A DNA stretch of 64,000 bases from Isoetes taiwanensis. Its lineage: Eukaryota; Streptophyta; Lycopodiopsida; Isoetales; Isoetaceae. The DNA lies in contig JAJEKV010000058.1 of assembly GCA_021234155.1 (NCBI GenBank), forward strand, positions 1,791,060-1,855,059, read 5' to 3'. The position numbers were made by a program, and so were the translations under genes. Positions 9,149-19,238 of this stretch are shown piece by piece. The notes beneath the pieces are model-generated. The model searched no databases and was not told the DNA's origin. It saw nothing but the letters and a program-made list of their open reading frames with translations. The stretch's first letter is position 1. Every line of letters begins with the position of its first letter.

Positions 9149-11470
9149 TCATTTACATTTCAGTATAAGGGAACGGTGTGAGTCAACCGCCCTTATGTAT
9201 TGCCCCACAACCATGTGTGGTAGCGTAAACAAAGAACGAAAATCAGTGATTGTAACTTTGAATCTGTTTCTAATGTCTGCATAAGTCTTCCGCCAACGCC
9301 CTACTTCCAATTCCAGCCTATGGGAGCTTGTTCTGTATCGGGCCATCAACTGCTTTAAGGATCTGGGGATGTTTGCATTCAAGTATTCCTGGCTCTTGTA
9401 TTCATCCAGTTGGTTAACCTGTTCTTTATAATGGATCATCCTGCTACCTGGATTTGCCCATAAATGCTCAATGGCAAGTTTCTCCAGCAAGGAGCGCGCG
9501 TCATCCTTGTTATGCGGCCAGTTTAGCTCATTGATGCCCCATTTTCCTGCCCATCTTTTCAAGTCACTTAACCAACCTGGATCTGAATGTGCAAATGCCA
9601 AATGTGCCACTCTATGCTCCGGCTGTTCTGTTAGCCTATTCACATAGTTTATGGATTGAAACAATGCTTTCAATTCCAGAGGGAACATACCTGATTCAGC
9701 CAGCATGATTGCATATGGAATTTGGTTTTTAATGCCCATCTCATACCTCAGGAAAGTCCGCTGGATCTGCTCAACTTGGTTCCAAAACTTTGTCGAGATA
9801 CTCGGTCCCCAAATTGGCACGCCATATAAGACCACCGACTGTACCAAAGTTTTGAACAGGATTTTCTTGAGCCCCCAGTCATGTAGAGCCTTAGAGCACT
9901 TGGCCAGCATGCTATAGAGCGCCTGTTTGCCTCCTGCCACCCGCCTGCTGACACATGCTTTCCAGCTGTAATTGGAACTAAAGTCAATTCCCAAATATTT
10001 GTAACTGTCAACAGTTTCCAACTCTTTCCCTTTATATGAGAACTCTGGCCTGTCTCGCGTCCCGAAGATCATAATCTTCGTTTTTGTGATGTTAACTTCC
10101 ATGCCTTTTGCATCACAGAAAGAGCTCAGGATATCTAGGTGACTCTGCAGCACGCTTCTCTTACTAGCCATCATAACTACATCATCAGCATATAAGAGTA
10201 ACTGGATTATCAAAGTACCTAGAGTAGTGCCCAGCAAAGAACGAGATCTCAACCATTCATCTAGTTCGTCAATGAACAAGCCGAACAGGGTCGGAGAGAG
10301 CGGACATCCCTGGCGTACGCCAATTGTGCTTCTGATGGTGCAATCATGTCCTAACTTTATGAGCACCTCTGAGTAGAGCTGAGACACCGCCCCTCTAATC
10401 TCACTTGGAACCTCGACTCGTTCCATTCTTGCGCCTAGCTCTTTCCTGGACACTGAATCAAAGGCTTTCGTGAAATCTATGTAAGCTACATACAGGCGTC
10501 GGTTCGGTGCTCTTGCTTTTTCAATCAAAACCCATAGCACCAATGCATGATCCAAAGTGTTATGATCTTTTCTAAAACCAGCCTGGAAGTCTGATCGTTT
10601 TCCATGCAATTCAGCCCAAGAGCTCAATTTACCTTCCAAAAGTGAGCCTAGGATTTTTGAAAACACACTTCCAATCAGAATTGTTCTATAATTGCTTGCA
10701 ATTCTCTTATCACCCGATTTGTGAATGGGATGTACCCTGTTTACTTTCCAGTTAAATGGCAAACCATCTCTGACACATTGGTTTAGCAAGCTTGTAAGGA
10801 CCATCAGTGTTTTCCGACCACCCCATTTAAACAGTTCTACGCAAAGGCCTTCTGTATCCTGTGCTTTGTGATTGGCCATATCTGCAATTGTCTCCTGTAC
10901 TTCATCCTCTGAGAATATGTCTGCATGTGTGGCCATGATGGGCATAGATTCGATTATGTCTTTTTCATAAATGTCTTTGACCAATTTGGCCAGAGATTCT
11001 AAACTAAGTTTGTGCTTATCTGGTTGGTCACGCATCACTGTCCAAAAGGTCTTTGGAGCGGTTTTGAGTCTGTCACACAAATCGACCTGTCTTTGCCTGA
11101 AATAGGCTCGTTTCTTTGCTCGGATCAGATTTTTATACCAGCGTGGCTTGATGATGCAGTTACTTGGCAGTTTTGATCTGGCTTCTTGGCAGTCTGTGTC
11201 CCACCATGAATTACATGGCCTCCCTCTAGCATGCTTCTTAGTGTAACCAAATGTCCTACCAGCTGCATTGAGAAGAGAGTCTGTCAAAAGTTTGGATTCT
11301 GTTTCTAAATCCCCTGATAGGTTAATATCCGCTAGCAAGCCTTCTACCAGCTTACGGTATGCTTTACTTCTCGAATAGTCTATCTTCAATCTTGGCTGGT
11401 AAAGGGCTTCCTGATTACTAGTTTCTGCAGTCACTTTGAATTTCACATACAATGGCGAGTATCCCATCAA
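9149..11470 (-). CDS. LINE ORF2 reverse transcriptase, endonuclease missing
   Basis: 773 uninterrupted residues. The first residues (YSPLYVKF) look like the very end of an AP endonuclease (the SDHxPL region). Then comes a linker with WWDTDCQEARSKL (about residue 90). The RT follows with fingers/palm blocks SNYRTILIGSVFSKI, DFQAGFRKDHNTLDH and YVAYIDFTKAFDSVSRKEL (about residues 260-345), GVRQGCPLSPTLFGLF (about 385-400) and the catalytic YADDVVMM (about 430). Thumb sequences include YLGIDFS. The C-terminal third lacks an obvious RNase H. The uninterrupted frame implies a young insertion. The lineage is uncertain: block structure and the tetranucleotide-type tail do not look like a standard plant L1. 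Confidence 0.9.
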   Translation of the reverse strand: MMGYSPLYVKFKVTAETSNQEALYQPRLKIDYSRSKAYRKLVEGLLADINLSGDLETESKLLTDSLLNAAGRTFGYTKKHARGRPCNSWWDTDCQEARSKLPSNCIIKPRWYKNLIRAKKRAYFRQRQVDLCDRLKTAPKTFWTVMRDQPDKHKLSLESLAKLVKDIYEKDIIESMPIMATHADIFSEDEVQETIADMANHKAQDTEGLCVELFKWGGRKTLMVLTSLLNQCVRDGLPFNWKVNRVHPIHKSGDKRIASNYRTILIGSVFSKILGSLLEGKLSSWAELHGKRSDFQAGFRKDHNTLDHALVLWVLIEKARAPNRRLYVAYIDFTKAFDSVSRKELGARMERVEVPSEIRGAVSQLYSEVLIKLGHDCTIRSTIGVRQGCPLSPTLFGLFIDELDEWLRSRSLLGTTLGTLIIQLLLYADDVVMMASKRSVLQSHLDILSSFCDAKGMEVNITKTKIMIFGTRDRPEFSYKGKELETVDSYKYLGIDFSSNYSWKACVSRRVAGGKQALYSMLAKCSKALHDWGLKKILFKTLVQSVVLYGVPIWGPSISTKFWNQVEQIQRTFLRYEMGIKNQIPYAIMLAESGMFPLELKALFQSINYVNRLTEQPEHRVAHLAFAHSDPGWLSDLKRWAGKWGINELNWPHNKDDARSLLEKLAIEHLWANPGSRMIHYKEQVNQLDEYKSQEYLNANIPRSLKQLMARYRTSSHRLELEVGRWRKTYADIRNRFKVTITDFRSLFTLPHMVVGQYIRAVDSHRSLILKCK

Positions 11471-11690
11471 ATTTATCCCGCCTAAACGTAGTTAACCTAA
11501 TCTTTCTTCTAATTCGAATTTTCCCGACCGCCAGAGTTTCCATAGCGCCTGGGATTTCGAGAACTCAAATCAGCTTCTCAAGAATGGCTACAGAATTCTG
11601 CTACTCATCTCATTCCAATAGCTTGAACATTAATTTCCAATAGTATGTGTCTGAATAGCAATTTTCTGCAGTGTCGAAGATGAATGTTTC

Positions 11691-11948
11691 ATGTTAACTA
11701 CAAATCAGAAAAGGAAAGTAGGATTATGCAAGATCGACTCCATCGATCCGACTGTAAACTGTCATGGAATTCCGCTCGGGGATAAGTATGTCCGAGTTAC
11801 AGTGATTAACTGCTGCGCTATAGATGAAGCTTTACCTCGCAGACACCCCGGTGGGGATACGGTTGGAGAAAGTGTTGGAACATTTGTTGCATGGCCAAGA
11901 AACCGCTTAAAAAAGGTATGTAACATGTATTACATTGTAGAAATATAG
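11691..11948 (+). pseudogene. DUF8039-like fragment of a CACTA (En/Spm-type) protein
   Basis: The 85-residue frame contains SIDPTVNCHGIPLGDKYVRV followed after a spacer by DTVGESVGTFVAWPRNRL. From knowledge of the family, the pattern S-x-DP...V-x-G-x-PLG...TVG-x-A/S-x-G...AWP is characteristic of the DUF8039-type region found in plant Ptta/En/Spm transposon proteins. No other part of a transposase is visible here, so this is a single-domain remnant or one exon. Its position among dispersed palindromes supports a CACTA-like origin of the region. Confidence 0.5.
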
Positions 11949-11949
11949 A

Positions 11950-12720
11950 AGTAGACAAAATGTATTCATTGGAAAAAGTTTACAATTGTATATAATCTGG
12001 ATAAACTGGATAAACCCGGACAAAATCACAGACTATCAAGCTTTCAAGCCCGCCCCCATCGAGTAGCTGGGCTATCGATACTCCCATTTCCATAGTCGGG
12101 CATAGTGAACTGACATCGTAAAAACCCCAAAGAAAAACACCGTGCTCTAGCTCCACCTCCCCGCCTGCTCCACCTCCACCTCCTGCCCTCCTCCTCTGCC
12201 CACCTCCTGCTCCATTGGTTGAACCTCCAATGCATCGTTATAAGCGCCTCGCGTAGTGGTTCCATTGGTTGAGCCATCTCCATTGCATCGTGATACCGCT
12301 TTGTGGTAGTGGTTCGTGTTGGGGCATCCGAGCATAGAGGCTAACCACTAAGAAACACAGCTCCTCATTTTGAATCTCGAAATGACGGATGCGAGATTCA
12401 CTCTCGATCAATGCATGTACTGCATTCTCGGCGATTAGATAAGAGGGCCACCTCCGTATGCGATTGCAAGGGCCCCAGAGCCCGATCTATCTATCATTGC
12501 CTTGCTCTGGCGCCATCATCATTACTTGATCCAAGTACTCGGGGTTGCAAGATCGGTGCTCCAATTGACCGGTGCTCTACCGCTGTTCAACCGTGACCGA
12601 GATTGGAGCCTAAACCGAGCCGGGCTGTGTGATTGCTGGCCCAAATGTAATTCCAATGCATCTTCGCCACCAACCCGGGTGATTAATGTAACTTGGCATC
12701 TATCAATAGGAAGTGAGCTT
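11950..12720. other. No gene recognised
   Basis: Short frames on both strands are low-complexity (Arg/Trp/Gly-rich on minus at 12044-12335) and arise from CCTCC/CCACC tracts. No supportable gene. Confidence 0.5.
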
Positions 12721-12724
12721 AGTA

Positions 12725-13110
12725 TCGCATTCACGCCTGGCGTGTTATATTTATTTATTTATATAAACTTAGAAACTAAGAGACACGCCCGGCGTGTTTA
12801 GCGTAAAAGTTGAAACTAGGGATAAAATTGTTTGCACGCTCAGCGTGTAAACTGCTATATAGGAAAAACTATACACGCTCGGCGTGCATTCAGCAGAGAG
12901 GGAGAAAAAACAAACCTGTACAGATAGATAAGTAAATAGATAAAGGCTTAGCGTGTAAATAATTGCCTGGCCTTTATCTATTTACTTATCTATCTATACA
13001 GGTTTTTTTTTTCTCCCTCTCTGCTGAGTGCACGCCGAGCGTGTATTCATGTTGAAGGCTAAGGTTAGCATAAAACACGCTTAGCGTGTTTCAAATATTA
13101 TCTTTCGCGT
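12725..13110. repeat. Cluster of ACACGC-n-GCGTGT palindromes
   Basis: About six imperfect palindromes occur in under 400 bp: TCACGCCTGGCGTGTTA (12731), ACACGCCCGGCGTGTTTA (12782), GCACGCTCAGCGTGTAAA (12834), ACACGCTCGGCGTGCA (12873), CACGCCGAGCGTGTA (13031) and ACACGCTTAGCGTGTTTC (13075). Arms are conserved while the centre varies. TATA-like CTATATAGG precedes one copy at about 12855. Read directly from sequence. Confidence 0.8.
12873..13044. repeat. Hairpin: 74-bp arms, 24-bp loop
   Basis: 12873-12946 is the reverse complement of 12971-13044 apart from a few mismatches or indels in an A/T run. Each arm starts with the ACACGCTCGGCGTG palindrome and ends with GATAAGTAAATAGATAAAGG. The loop (12947-12970) contains another half-palindrome (TTAGCGTGT). 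It could be a fold-back end of a transposon or a small-RNA-producing hairpin. Confidence 0.85.
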
Positions 13111-13671
13111 GTTTCAAATATTATCTTTCAGATTTTTCTAATGCTTTCTACTACACTTATTCATAATAGAAACTTGCATGCAATAGCATGATTAATTCAG
13201 GAAGAGAAACTCAAGAATTTACTCGAAACAAAAAGAAGCAGATGAAGTTTATAAAAAACTATTCTGGTTTTCATAAACATCATCTCGCTTCCTTCCTCGC
13301 CTCGAAAGCAAATGCAAAAGCTTGTCTTCTTGGATTAAACCTCGCCAATCGAGATGCAACTTAAAACTAAATGAAAACTAACCTTGAGTTCTGAGGCTGG
13401 AAGGATTCGAAGAACGGAGGACTATGCTTGTGGTTTTAATTCCGAGGCTTTTCGATTCGCAGACCTTAGTCCTCTGCTACAGATGCTACAGAACTAAAAG
13501 GCGGAGTCTTTTAGTAAGTTAGGAATTGCCGAAACCAAACATCTAACATTGCTGAATATAAATCTGCTCACCAAGATTTCAGGAGGGCGGATCCAAACAC
13601 AGCCAGGTTAAACCGCAAATCGTGATGAAGGAAGGAAGAAAATGTAGGAACTTTGAGAGCGTGAAATGGAT

Positions 13672-13745
13672 TTATATAGGCATAATTAGAAATAAGTTAG
13701 CGTGAATAATTGATTGCTTGAATTAACACGCCGGCGCACATGCCT
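13672..13745 (-). promoter_or_regulatory. TATA/palindrome promoter module, copy 1
   Basis: On the minus strand a CCTATATAAATCC TATA box (13670-13682) is preceded by TTAGCGTGAATAATT and an AACACGCCGGCG palindrome. The same arrangement recurs at 14871-14935. No convincing ORF follows this copy. Confidence 0.45.
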
Positions 13746-14309
13746 TTCCGCCGCATTACATGACATGTATATGGTATATATGGAGAATATTGCATTTCAT
13801 GCAATAAATTCTCACGGCATTTTATTCCATTTATTGCATTCGAAAAAATAGACTTTATAAATTTTATATAGGCTAAATTAAAAATGACTTTAAAGGTTGG
13901 GGAATTGTTTTAGGTCGTATAGGAAAATTTCCTATGGTTACTGTGATGAATCAGAGATTTCTCATGTGGTTGATTTATCCCGAGACTTTGTTGAGACAAA
14001 ATTTGCAGATACAAAATTTTAAAGAAAACAAAGAGATCTAACAGAGACAAAATAATTGGAGAAAACAGTTGGATTTAATTCAAATAATTTTATGTACAGA
14101 AAAACTGTTCGAAGAACACTGTTTGAAGAAAATTTTATGAAAACTGTTTGATTTCATTCATAAAAGTTATATGTACAACAGGTAAGCCCGAAGGCTTGTA
14201 AGCAGGTGCCCGAAGGATTTTCACAAAATTACATGAAAAATATGCCCGGAGGCGTGTCGAAAGCTTCTGTAGCAAACCAAAAAACAAAAGGGGCCGCCCG
14301 GGATCTGCA

Positions 14310-14816
14310 TCATTGATCTTCCACGTCTGCAACAAAGAAGAAAGAAAGTTGTTAGAAAAGAAAGAAAGGTGAAAAAAAATTAAAAGCAGACATGCAAACC
14401 TGGCTCATCTCTCAACCATTCTAAAAACTGGTCGAATTGTCGACCTTCCTCCTCATCTTCTTCCTCCGCCTCCTCCTCCTCTTCCTCCTCCTCCTCTTCA
14501 GAGATTTCATTCTCTGTTTCAGGGTCAAGCCAACCCTGAAGCAGAGCGGTCGTGTGCTCTTGAGAGGACATCTCCTCCTCTTCCTCCAACTCCTCCTCTT
14601 CCTCCTCTTCATCAGAGGAGGAATCAGAGGAGCTCAACTCCTCCTCTTCCATGTCCAATTCCTCCTCTTCCTCCTCTTCATCAGAGGAGGAATCAGAGGA
14701 GAATTGGGCAAGAAAATCTATGAGGGGGGGGAATAGAGGGGTTCTTCAACCCGACGTCTCTTTGACGAGACCTCGAGTTCTTCATGAAGTTCGAGCGCTG
14801 AGGCTGAACGCTTCAT
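14310..14816 (-). CDS. Small acidic (Glu/Asp-rich) protein, two exons, unrecognised
   Basis: ATG at 14816 opens MKRSASALELHEELEVSSKR with a basic KRRR patch. After a G8 run (14724-14731), where one base must be miscounted for the frame to hold, the protein continues DFLAQFSSDSSSDEEEEEEE. It holds two copies of an SSDSSSDEEEE(E)L block, and then QGWLDPETENEISEE and FDQFLEWLRDEP. A donor at 14399-14400 (CCAG|GT) and an acceptor after TTGTTGCAG (14327) add VEDQ and a stop at 14310. A TATA box lies 55 bp upstream. Acidic low-complexity proteins of this sort are often nuclear or chromatin-associated, but no family is recognised. The Glu runs are real codons (GAG/GAA mixed). Confidence 0.4.
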
Positions 14817-14870
14817 GGCGGGCAGAAAAAAAAATTTGGACAGAATGGAGGTCTTGAGAGCGTGAACCGG

Positions 14871-14940
14871 ATTTATATAGGGTTAATTAGAAATTAGCGT
14901 GAAAAATTTATTGCCTCAAATAACACGCCAGCGAAATTCC
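14871..14940 (-). promoter_or_regulatory. TATA/palindrome promoter module, copy 2
   Basis: CTATATAAATCC on the minus strand (14871-14881) lies about 55 bp upstream of the ATG at 14816. Further upstream are TTAGCGTGAAAAATT and AACACGCCAGCG (14922). The module is clearly homologous to the one at 13672-13745 (shared GAGAGCGTGAA, GGATTTATATAGG, AATTAGAAAT blocks). Confidence 0.5.
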
Positions 14941-15297
14941 CGCCTATATCATCTAGGGTATATTATTATGGATAATAAATTCTCATGTCCATCAGCTATA
15001 TGTCTTTTCGTAATCATATATCCAAATTTTCGATAATTAAAATTAGGATAATATCATTTCCTTGTTGTTGCCACGAAAATTCTTGTTTTAAATGATTTCG
15101 TTTACGCCCATTGTTATTATTATATTAAACCTATTTCCAAGGAATTTCTTGCTTTTAAAAAAATTTGATTTACCTCTACATATTCCATAAATGTAATGCA
15201 CTTTTTTTATCTTATGGTGTAATAATTTTTTCCTACTCATTGACTAAAAAGGGTGCAATTTGCCTAGGTCAATGGTGCCTCTCCAACTCAAGATGGT

Positions 15298-15750
15298 GTG
15301 CAACATATTGAAAAGAGCAATATCAATGAAAAGCCAACTCCTAGCAAGAATGTTGAAGAAAAACAATTAGTCCTCTATAGTAGGGTGCAATGGAGGAACA
15401 AGAAGGTGAGAATCATGCACAAGTGCAACAAGGAAATAGTAGGCCAAGGAGTCATTGTGCTAGCAGATCCCGGTCAAGTCAAGTAATGATGAAAGGCTAG
15501 GGGAAGACAATATTGGTATTGCAATTTCGATGTTGGAAGACAACCGAAAGGTAAAGGTTTGGGTGACAAGGAATGTTTTGGTTGTGTCAAGCAATTGGAG
15601 GTTCCTTGCATCATGGCATGGCCTATAAGTAGTGTTCAATTTGTGGAGGATTATATTTTTCCGAGCTTCCCGGGTTGTTGGGGACAATGATTGTCTTGAT
15701 ATTGATCCATTGGCAGTTGGAACTCTAAACCTAGGCAAAAGGGGAGAAGT
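15298..15750 (+). pseudogene. Degenerate 5' coding region preceding the DUF7869-like gene
   Basis: A 62-residue frame (15298-15486; LVLYSRVQWRNKK, IVGQGVIVLADPG) is followed in other frames by GIAISMLEDNRKVKVWV. The text is protein-like and on the same strand as the DUF7869-like gene, so it is probably its N-terminal or a partner ORF. No family is certain. Confidence 0.3.
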
Positions 15751-18164
15751 ATGGGCCGCCGACATTATCCTAGCAAAAGAGCCAAGTTGAATAGTGACAC
15801 CAAACGTGAGACAATGGTGAAGGTTAGGGGCTCAGATTGTTGTTGGAGTGCTTGTATGCAATTCTTTACAATAGAACAATTGGTGGAAGCAAGAGCCACT
15901 TTTCAAGAGTACACTGTTGATGAGAGGAGGACCTACATGTACACAATCTTCAAGCATGCACTTCAAGATGAAAGAAACCCAAACAGAAAAAGATACCCTT
16001 TGCTAGGCAAATGGATATGTGCAAAAGCATGGCAGAGTATCCATGCAATTCCAACTTCTTCATGGCATAATTGGCAAAAAAAAAGGCAGAGGGGAACAGG
16101 ATTGCTTTACATGGAAATAATGGTTTGTTGAGACCAACAGCTAGGACCTTGGCTGCCAGGGAGATATTTGAAAAATATATTGATTTCAATGCAGAGTCTA
16201 TGCCACACAAAAGTAGAAGGGATGAAAAGGGAAGAGCAGTTGTTGAGAAAAGGTTGCCATCACATTGTACTCAAAAGAGTATTTTGAAGAAGTGAATTCC
16301 CTACTTCGAGAATTGGGAATTCTTCCAATATCCCAACCTAGCTTTAGTAGGTTATGGAAGAAGCATTTCAATCATGTCACCATAGCAACTTCAAACAACT
16401 TTGCAAAGTGCAATTTATGTGCTAAGTTGAAGGAGACTCTTGATAAGACTGTGCAACCTAGTCAAAGGGCTAGGATAAGGGAGCATATGAAGGACCATAT
16501 GACTGACCAACTATCATGTAGATCATGTTATTGGATGTGGAGGACTTTATCCGCATTGGAACCCAATAACTATTTATGTATTATACATGACAAGATGGAC
16601 CAGTAAAAGACTTGTCTTCCACAATTCAAGTACATACCAAAGTCATGTGGAAGATCATACCCTTTTACGATCTCAATGATCAGGGCAATCTTGCATGGGC
16701 AGAATCGAACCTACTATGGCCATTTTAGTTTGGAGTTGTGGAGTGATGGTCCAGTTTTTCATATTGGGAGTATCATGAGGTGTTTGAGAAACTATGAAAA
16801 TGGATACAATGGTCACCTCCGGACCTTACAGCCTAGCCGTGCACTACATAGAGCATTGTTAGATGGAAACCCTAACAATATTGAAAAGTTCAAAGAAGGC
16901 AAGGTTTAGGAAGCATGGGTCTAATGAACATGTTGGAGCTTCAACTTCACGTGCTAAACCTCAAGATCTACCCAAAAGGTTTCTCTTGCAACTTGATAAT
17001 TGTGCCGGCCAAAATAAGAACAGTGGATGTTTTCTTTCCTATCCTACTTAACAAATTGTGGGGATATTTGAAAGAGTTAATTTAGGGTTTCTTATGCCCT
17101 GCATACCCATGAGGATGTGGATGCATTATTTGGCAAATATAGTTGTATACCGAAGCAAAGAACAAAGGACCAACTTTCCTAGGCTAATGGAAATCTTGCA
17201 TGAATGCACTACTCCAAACCCTATAGCTTCTCTCATAGAAGAAGTGCCCGATTGGAAGAGCTTTGTGGATGGTTATACATTGGATCTTGAAGGTCATTTC
17301 AGGCCTCTGCAGTTCACTTTTTGGGTGAGAGATGGGATTCCAATCTTCCAATGGAAGATGAGACCTTCGTGAGGATGAGTGGAGAGGAGGGGAGGAAATA
17401 TGGCGAGATGAGAATGGCAAGCCTATGATACCTCTAGGTCAACCAAAAGCTTTAAAACCCATCAAGAAGTGAAGCAATTGGGATTGACTAAGGAAGGAAT
17501 CCAAGACTATATAAAGCATTGGCAAACCAATCCGTGATGACACCAACCGTGCCTTGGTGGCTTACCGGAAGAAGGTGATTAACCCGTTGGGGAGATAGAC
17601 ACATCCTCGAGATGAATTGAAAGAAGGGTGGTTGCCTAAAACTAGGTGGAAGACCTTAGCAGTGCCGAGGATTTTGATGACACCGTAAGTAGCATTCGCA
17701 AAGCAATATGCTCCTCCTCCTTCCGACAAACACTATGTTGGTCCTAAGAACAATAGGCCAAAGTTTCTAGGCATGGATGCTTATGAACCTTCCAATCGAC
17801 TTGGAATGCCACCAATTTGTGGTAGTAAAGCCAGCAGATTTAGATACATATCCAAAGGTGGTTGGGGTTCACTATCTCCGATATTTGCAAAGAAGAAGGT
17901 AATATTAACTTCAACCATGTGCGGTGGAATGGTGGTGTCCAAAGGCATCAGTTGACCAACGATCGGATAAAGAAAGGTACTCGATTGTTGGACAAAGAAA
18001 TGGAGGAGAAATCCGAAAGTGATCCCGATCTTTGGCTAGACTATGAAAGTGTTTTGTACTCATGGACTCCAAACACTATTCCAGCTAGAAATGCGAGAAT
18101 TACAATACCTCAGGATGTCAGGAAGAAGGCTATGATATCATTGGGGGTGCTTGAAGAAAGTTGA
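15751..18164 (+). pseudogene. DUF7869-type protein (probable transposase), frameshifted
   Basis: The reading moves between frames but is collinear. It runs from an N-terminal region (MGRRHYPSKRAKLN, then DERRTYMYTIFKHAL and KWICAKAWQSIH) to a slip in an A9 run near 16078 (KKAEGNRIALHGNNGLLRPT). Next come SFSRLWKKHFNHVTIA and a Cys pair region (CNLCAKLKE, SCRSCYWMW), then CIIHDKMDQ, LLQLDNCAGQNKN (about 16980-17025) and, in another frame, a HTHEDVDALFG match at about 17105-17135. It ends with ARITIPQDVRKKAMISLGVL before a stop at 18164. From knowledge of DUF7869-type proteins, the acidic residues in HDKMD, LDNCxGQNKN and HTHEDVD are the conserved core, resembling a DDE-type nuclease. Multiple stops or slips make this copy inactive as read. 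Confidence 0.65.
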
Positions 18165-18451
18165 ATAACTATGTAAATTTTTGTTATCACGTTTTTATGA
18201 TATGGTGCTATATTGTGAAATATTGACTATTTTGTAAATAACATGATATTACGTTTTCATAATTTTGAGGTGAAATGTGTGAATTTGAATATGCTACTAA
18301 AAACATGCAATATGAAATTTGTCCCAAAATTAAGACATAAACCCAATTTAATTGAATGATGGTTTGAACCAAAAGATGGCGAGGACGATCAGGTCTTGCC
18401 GCTCCCACCCTAGTAGCGGAGACGACTCCACCAACCTTCACATGCATGACA

Positions 18452-18949
18452 TCAGTGAAAAAAATGCAAAGTCGTGTCCACATCAGAATGGGCATCAGCT
18501 TCTGCCTCTGCAACCCCTAAGTTCAGGCTCCTGGTAACAGAAGATACTGAGGTAGCCTGCTCCTGGCTACTAGCTCGACACTGCGACTCTTGGTCCCCTT
18601 GGGATTGTGAAGATGTCTGTACTGCCACCTCAACATGTTCCCTTTCCAATGTCTGCACTCCCGCTTCAACACAATGTTTCTTCTGTGGCTGTAATTCTGT
18701 ATCTAGTGTCTGTATTAAGGCATCACTTGTGCCCATATACTGGGCTTTAGGGTCTAAAATGAAGGCATGTATTAACTGTAACAAGTGTGTCCATCTCTCA
18801 ATAGACACGATCATAGATGTGGCCGTCATTCCTCCCTCAGAATGAATGAATCGTACCTGGCCACGAAGTGTAGGCGGCAAACACTGAACTTGCATGAAGA
18901 CCATGATACCAATCCAAACATTTTGAGGAAGTCTCAAGCCTTGTGTCAC
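18452..18949 (-). CDS. Hypothetical Gln/Ser-rich protein or exon
   Basis: A 165-residue open frame with no ATG at its very start (GTG). It may instead be an exon, since a possible acceptor (ACATCAG) lies at its edge. Content: SIERWTHLLQLIHAF, then a Gln/Glu/Ser-rich tail with two AxVQT repeats (EAGVQTLE, EVAVQTSS) and EAEADAHSDVD. No recognised family. The amino-acid bias is consistent with coding but does not prove it. Confidence 0.25.
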   Translation of the reverse strand: MTQGLRLPQNVWIGIMVFMQVQCLPPTLRGQVRFIHSEGGMTATSMIVSIERWTHLLQLIHAFILDPKAQYMGTSDALIQTLDTELQPQKKHCVEAGVQTLEREHVEVAVQTSSQSQGDQESQCRASSQEQATSVSSVTRSLNLGVAEAEADAHSDVDTTLHFFH

Positions 18950-19238
18950 ACTGATGTAATTTCAACACGTGCACTTCATTGAGCCTATAGAATACTAACA
19001 TTGTCTTATCTATAATGTTTACCATCCAAAGCACGGCCCCTCCATAAGGAATTCATATACTATATCTCTATTGAATCTGCTACCTATGATAACTTACATT
19101 CTCTTGTTAATAATTCCATTTACACCTTAGACATTTATGTAACCCAGCAATGCCACCATGTCCTAGAAGCTTCCCCGTAGTCTTTCTATGGCTCTCTTGA
19201 CCAAACTCAATCTGGTATCACATCTATTAACTAAGGGC

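Larger units (their letters stand above)
9074..11473 (-). mobile_element. 5'-truncated LINE with 9-bp target site duplication
   Basis: The element is bounded by identical 9-mers TATCCCGCC at 9065-9073 and 11474-11482. Its 3' end (low coordinates, as it lies on the minus strand) carries a short AAAT-type tail at 9074-9104 shortly after the ORF stop. The 5' end begins just before the reverse-transcriptase ORF, and the endonuclease domain expected in front is absent. This is the usual footprint of target-primed reverse transcription with 5' truncation. It inserted about 200 bp upstream of the start codon at 8858, in the presumed promoter region of that gene. Confidence 0.85.

Noticed and set aside
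12044..12335. Arg/Trp/Gly-rich minus-strand frames
   Set aside because: Low-complexity output of CCTCC/CCACC tracts, no motif, no splice or promoter context.
14437..14736. Leu/Phe-rich plus-strand frame resembling a membrane protein
   Set aside because: Antisense of the Glu-run codons of the acidic gene.
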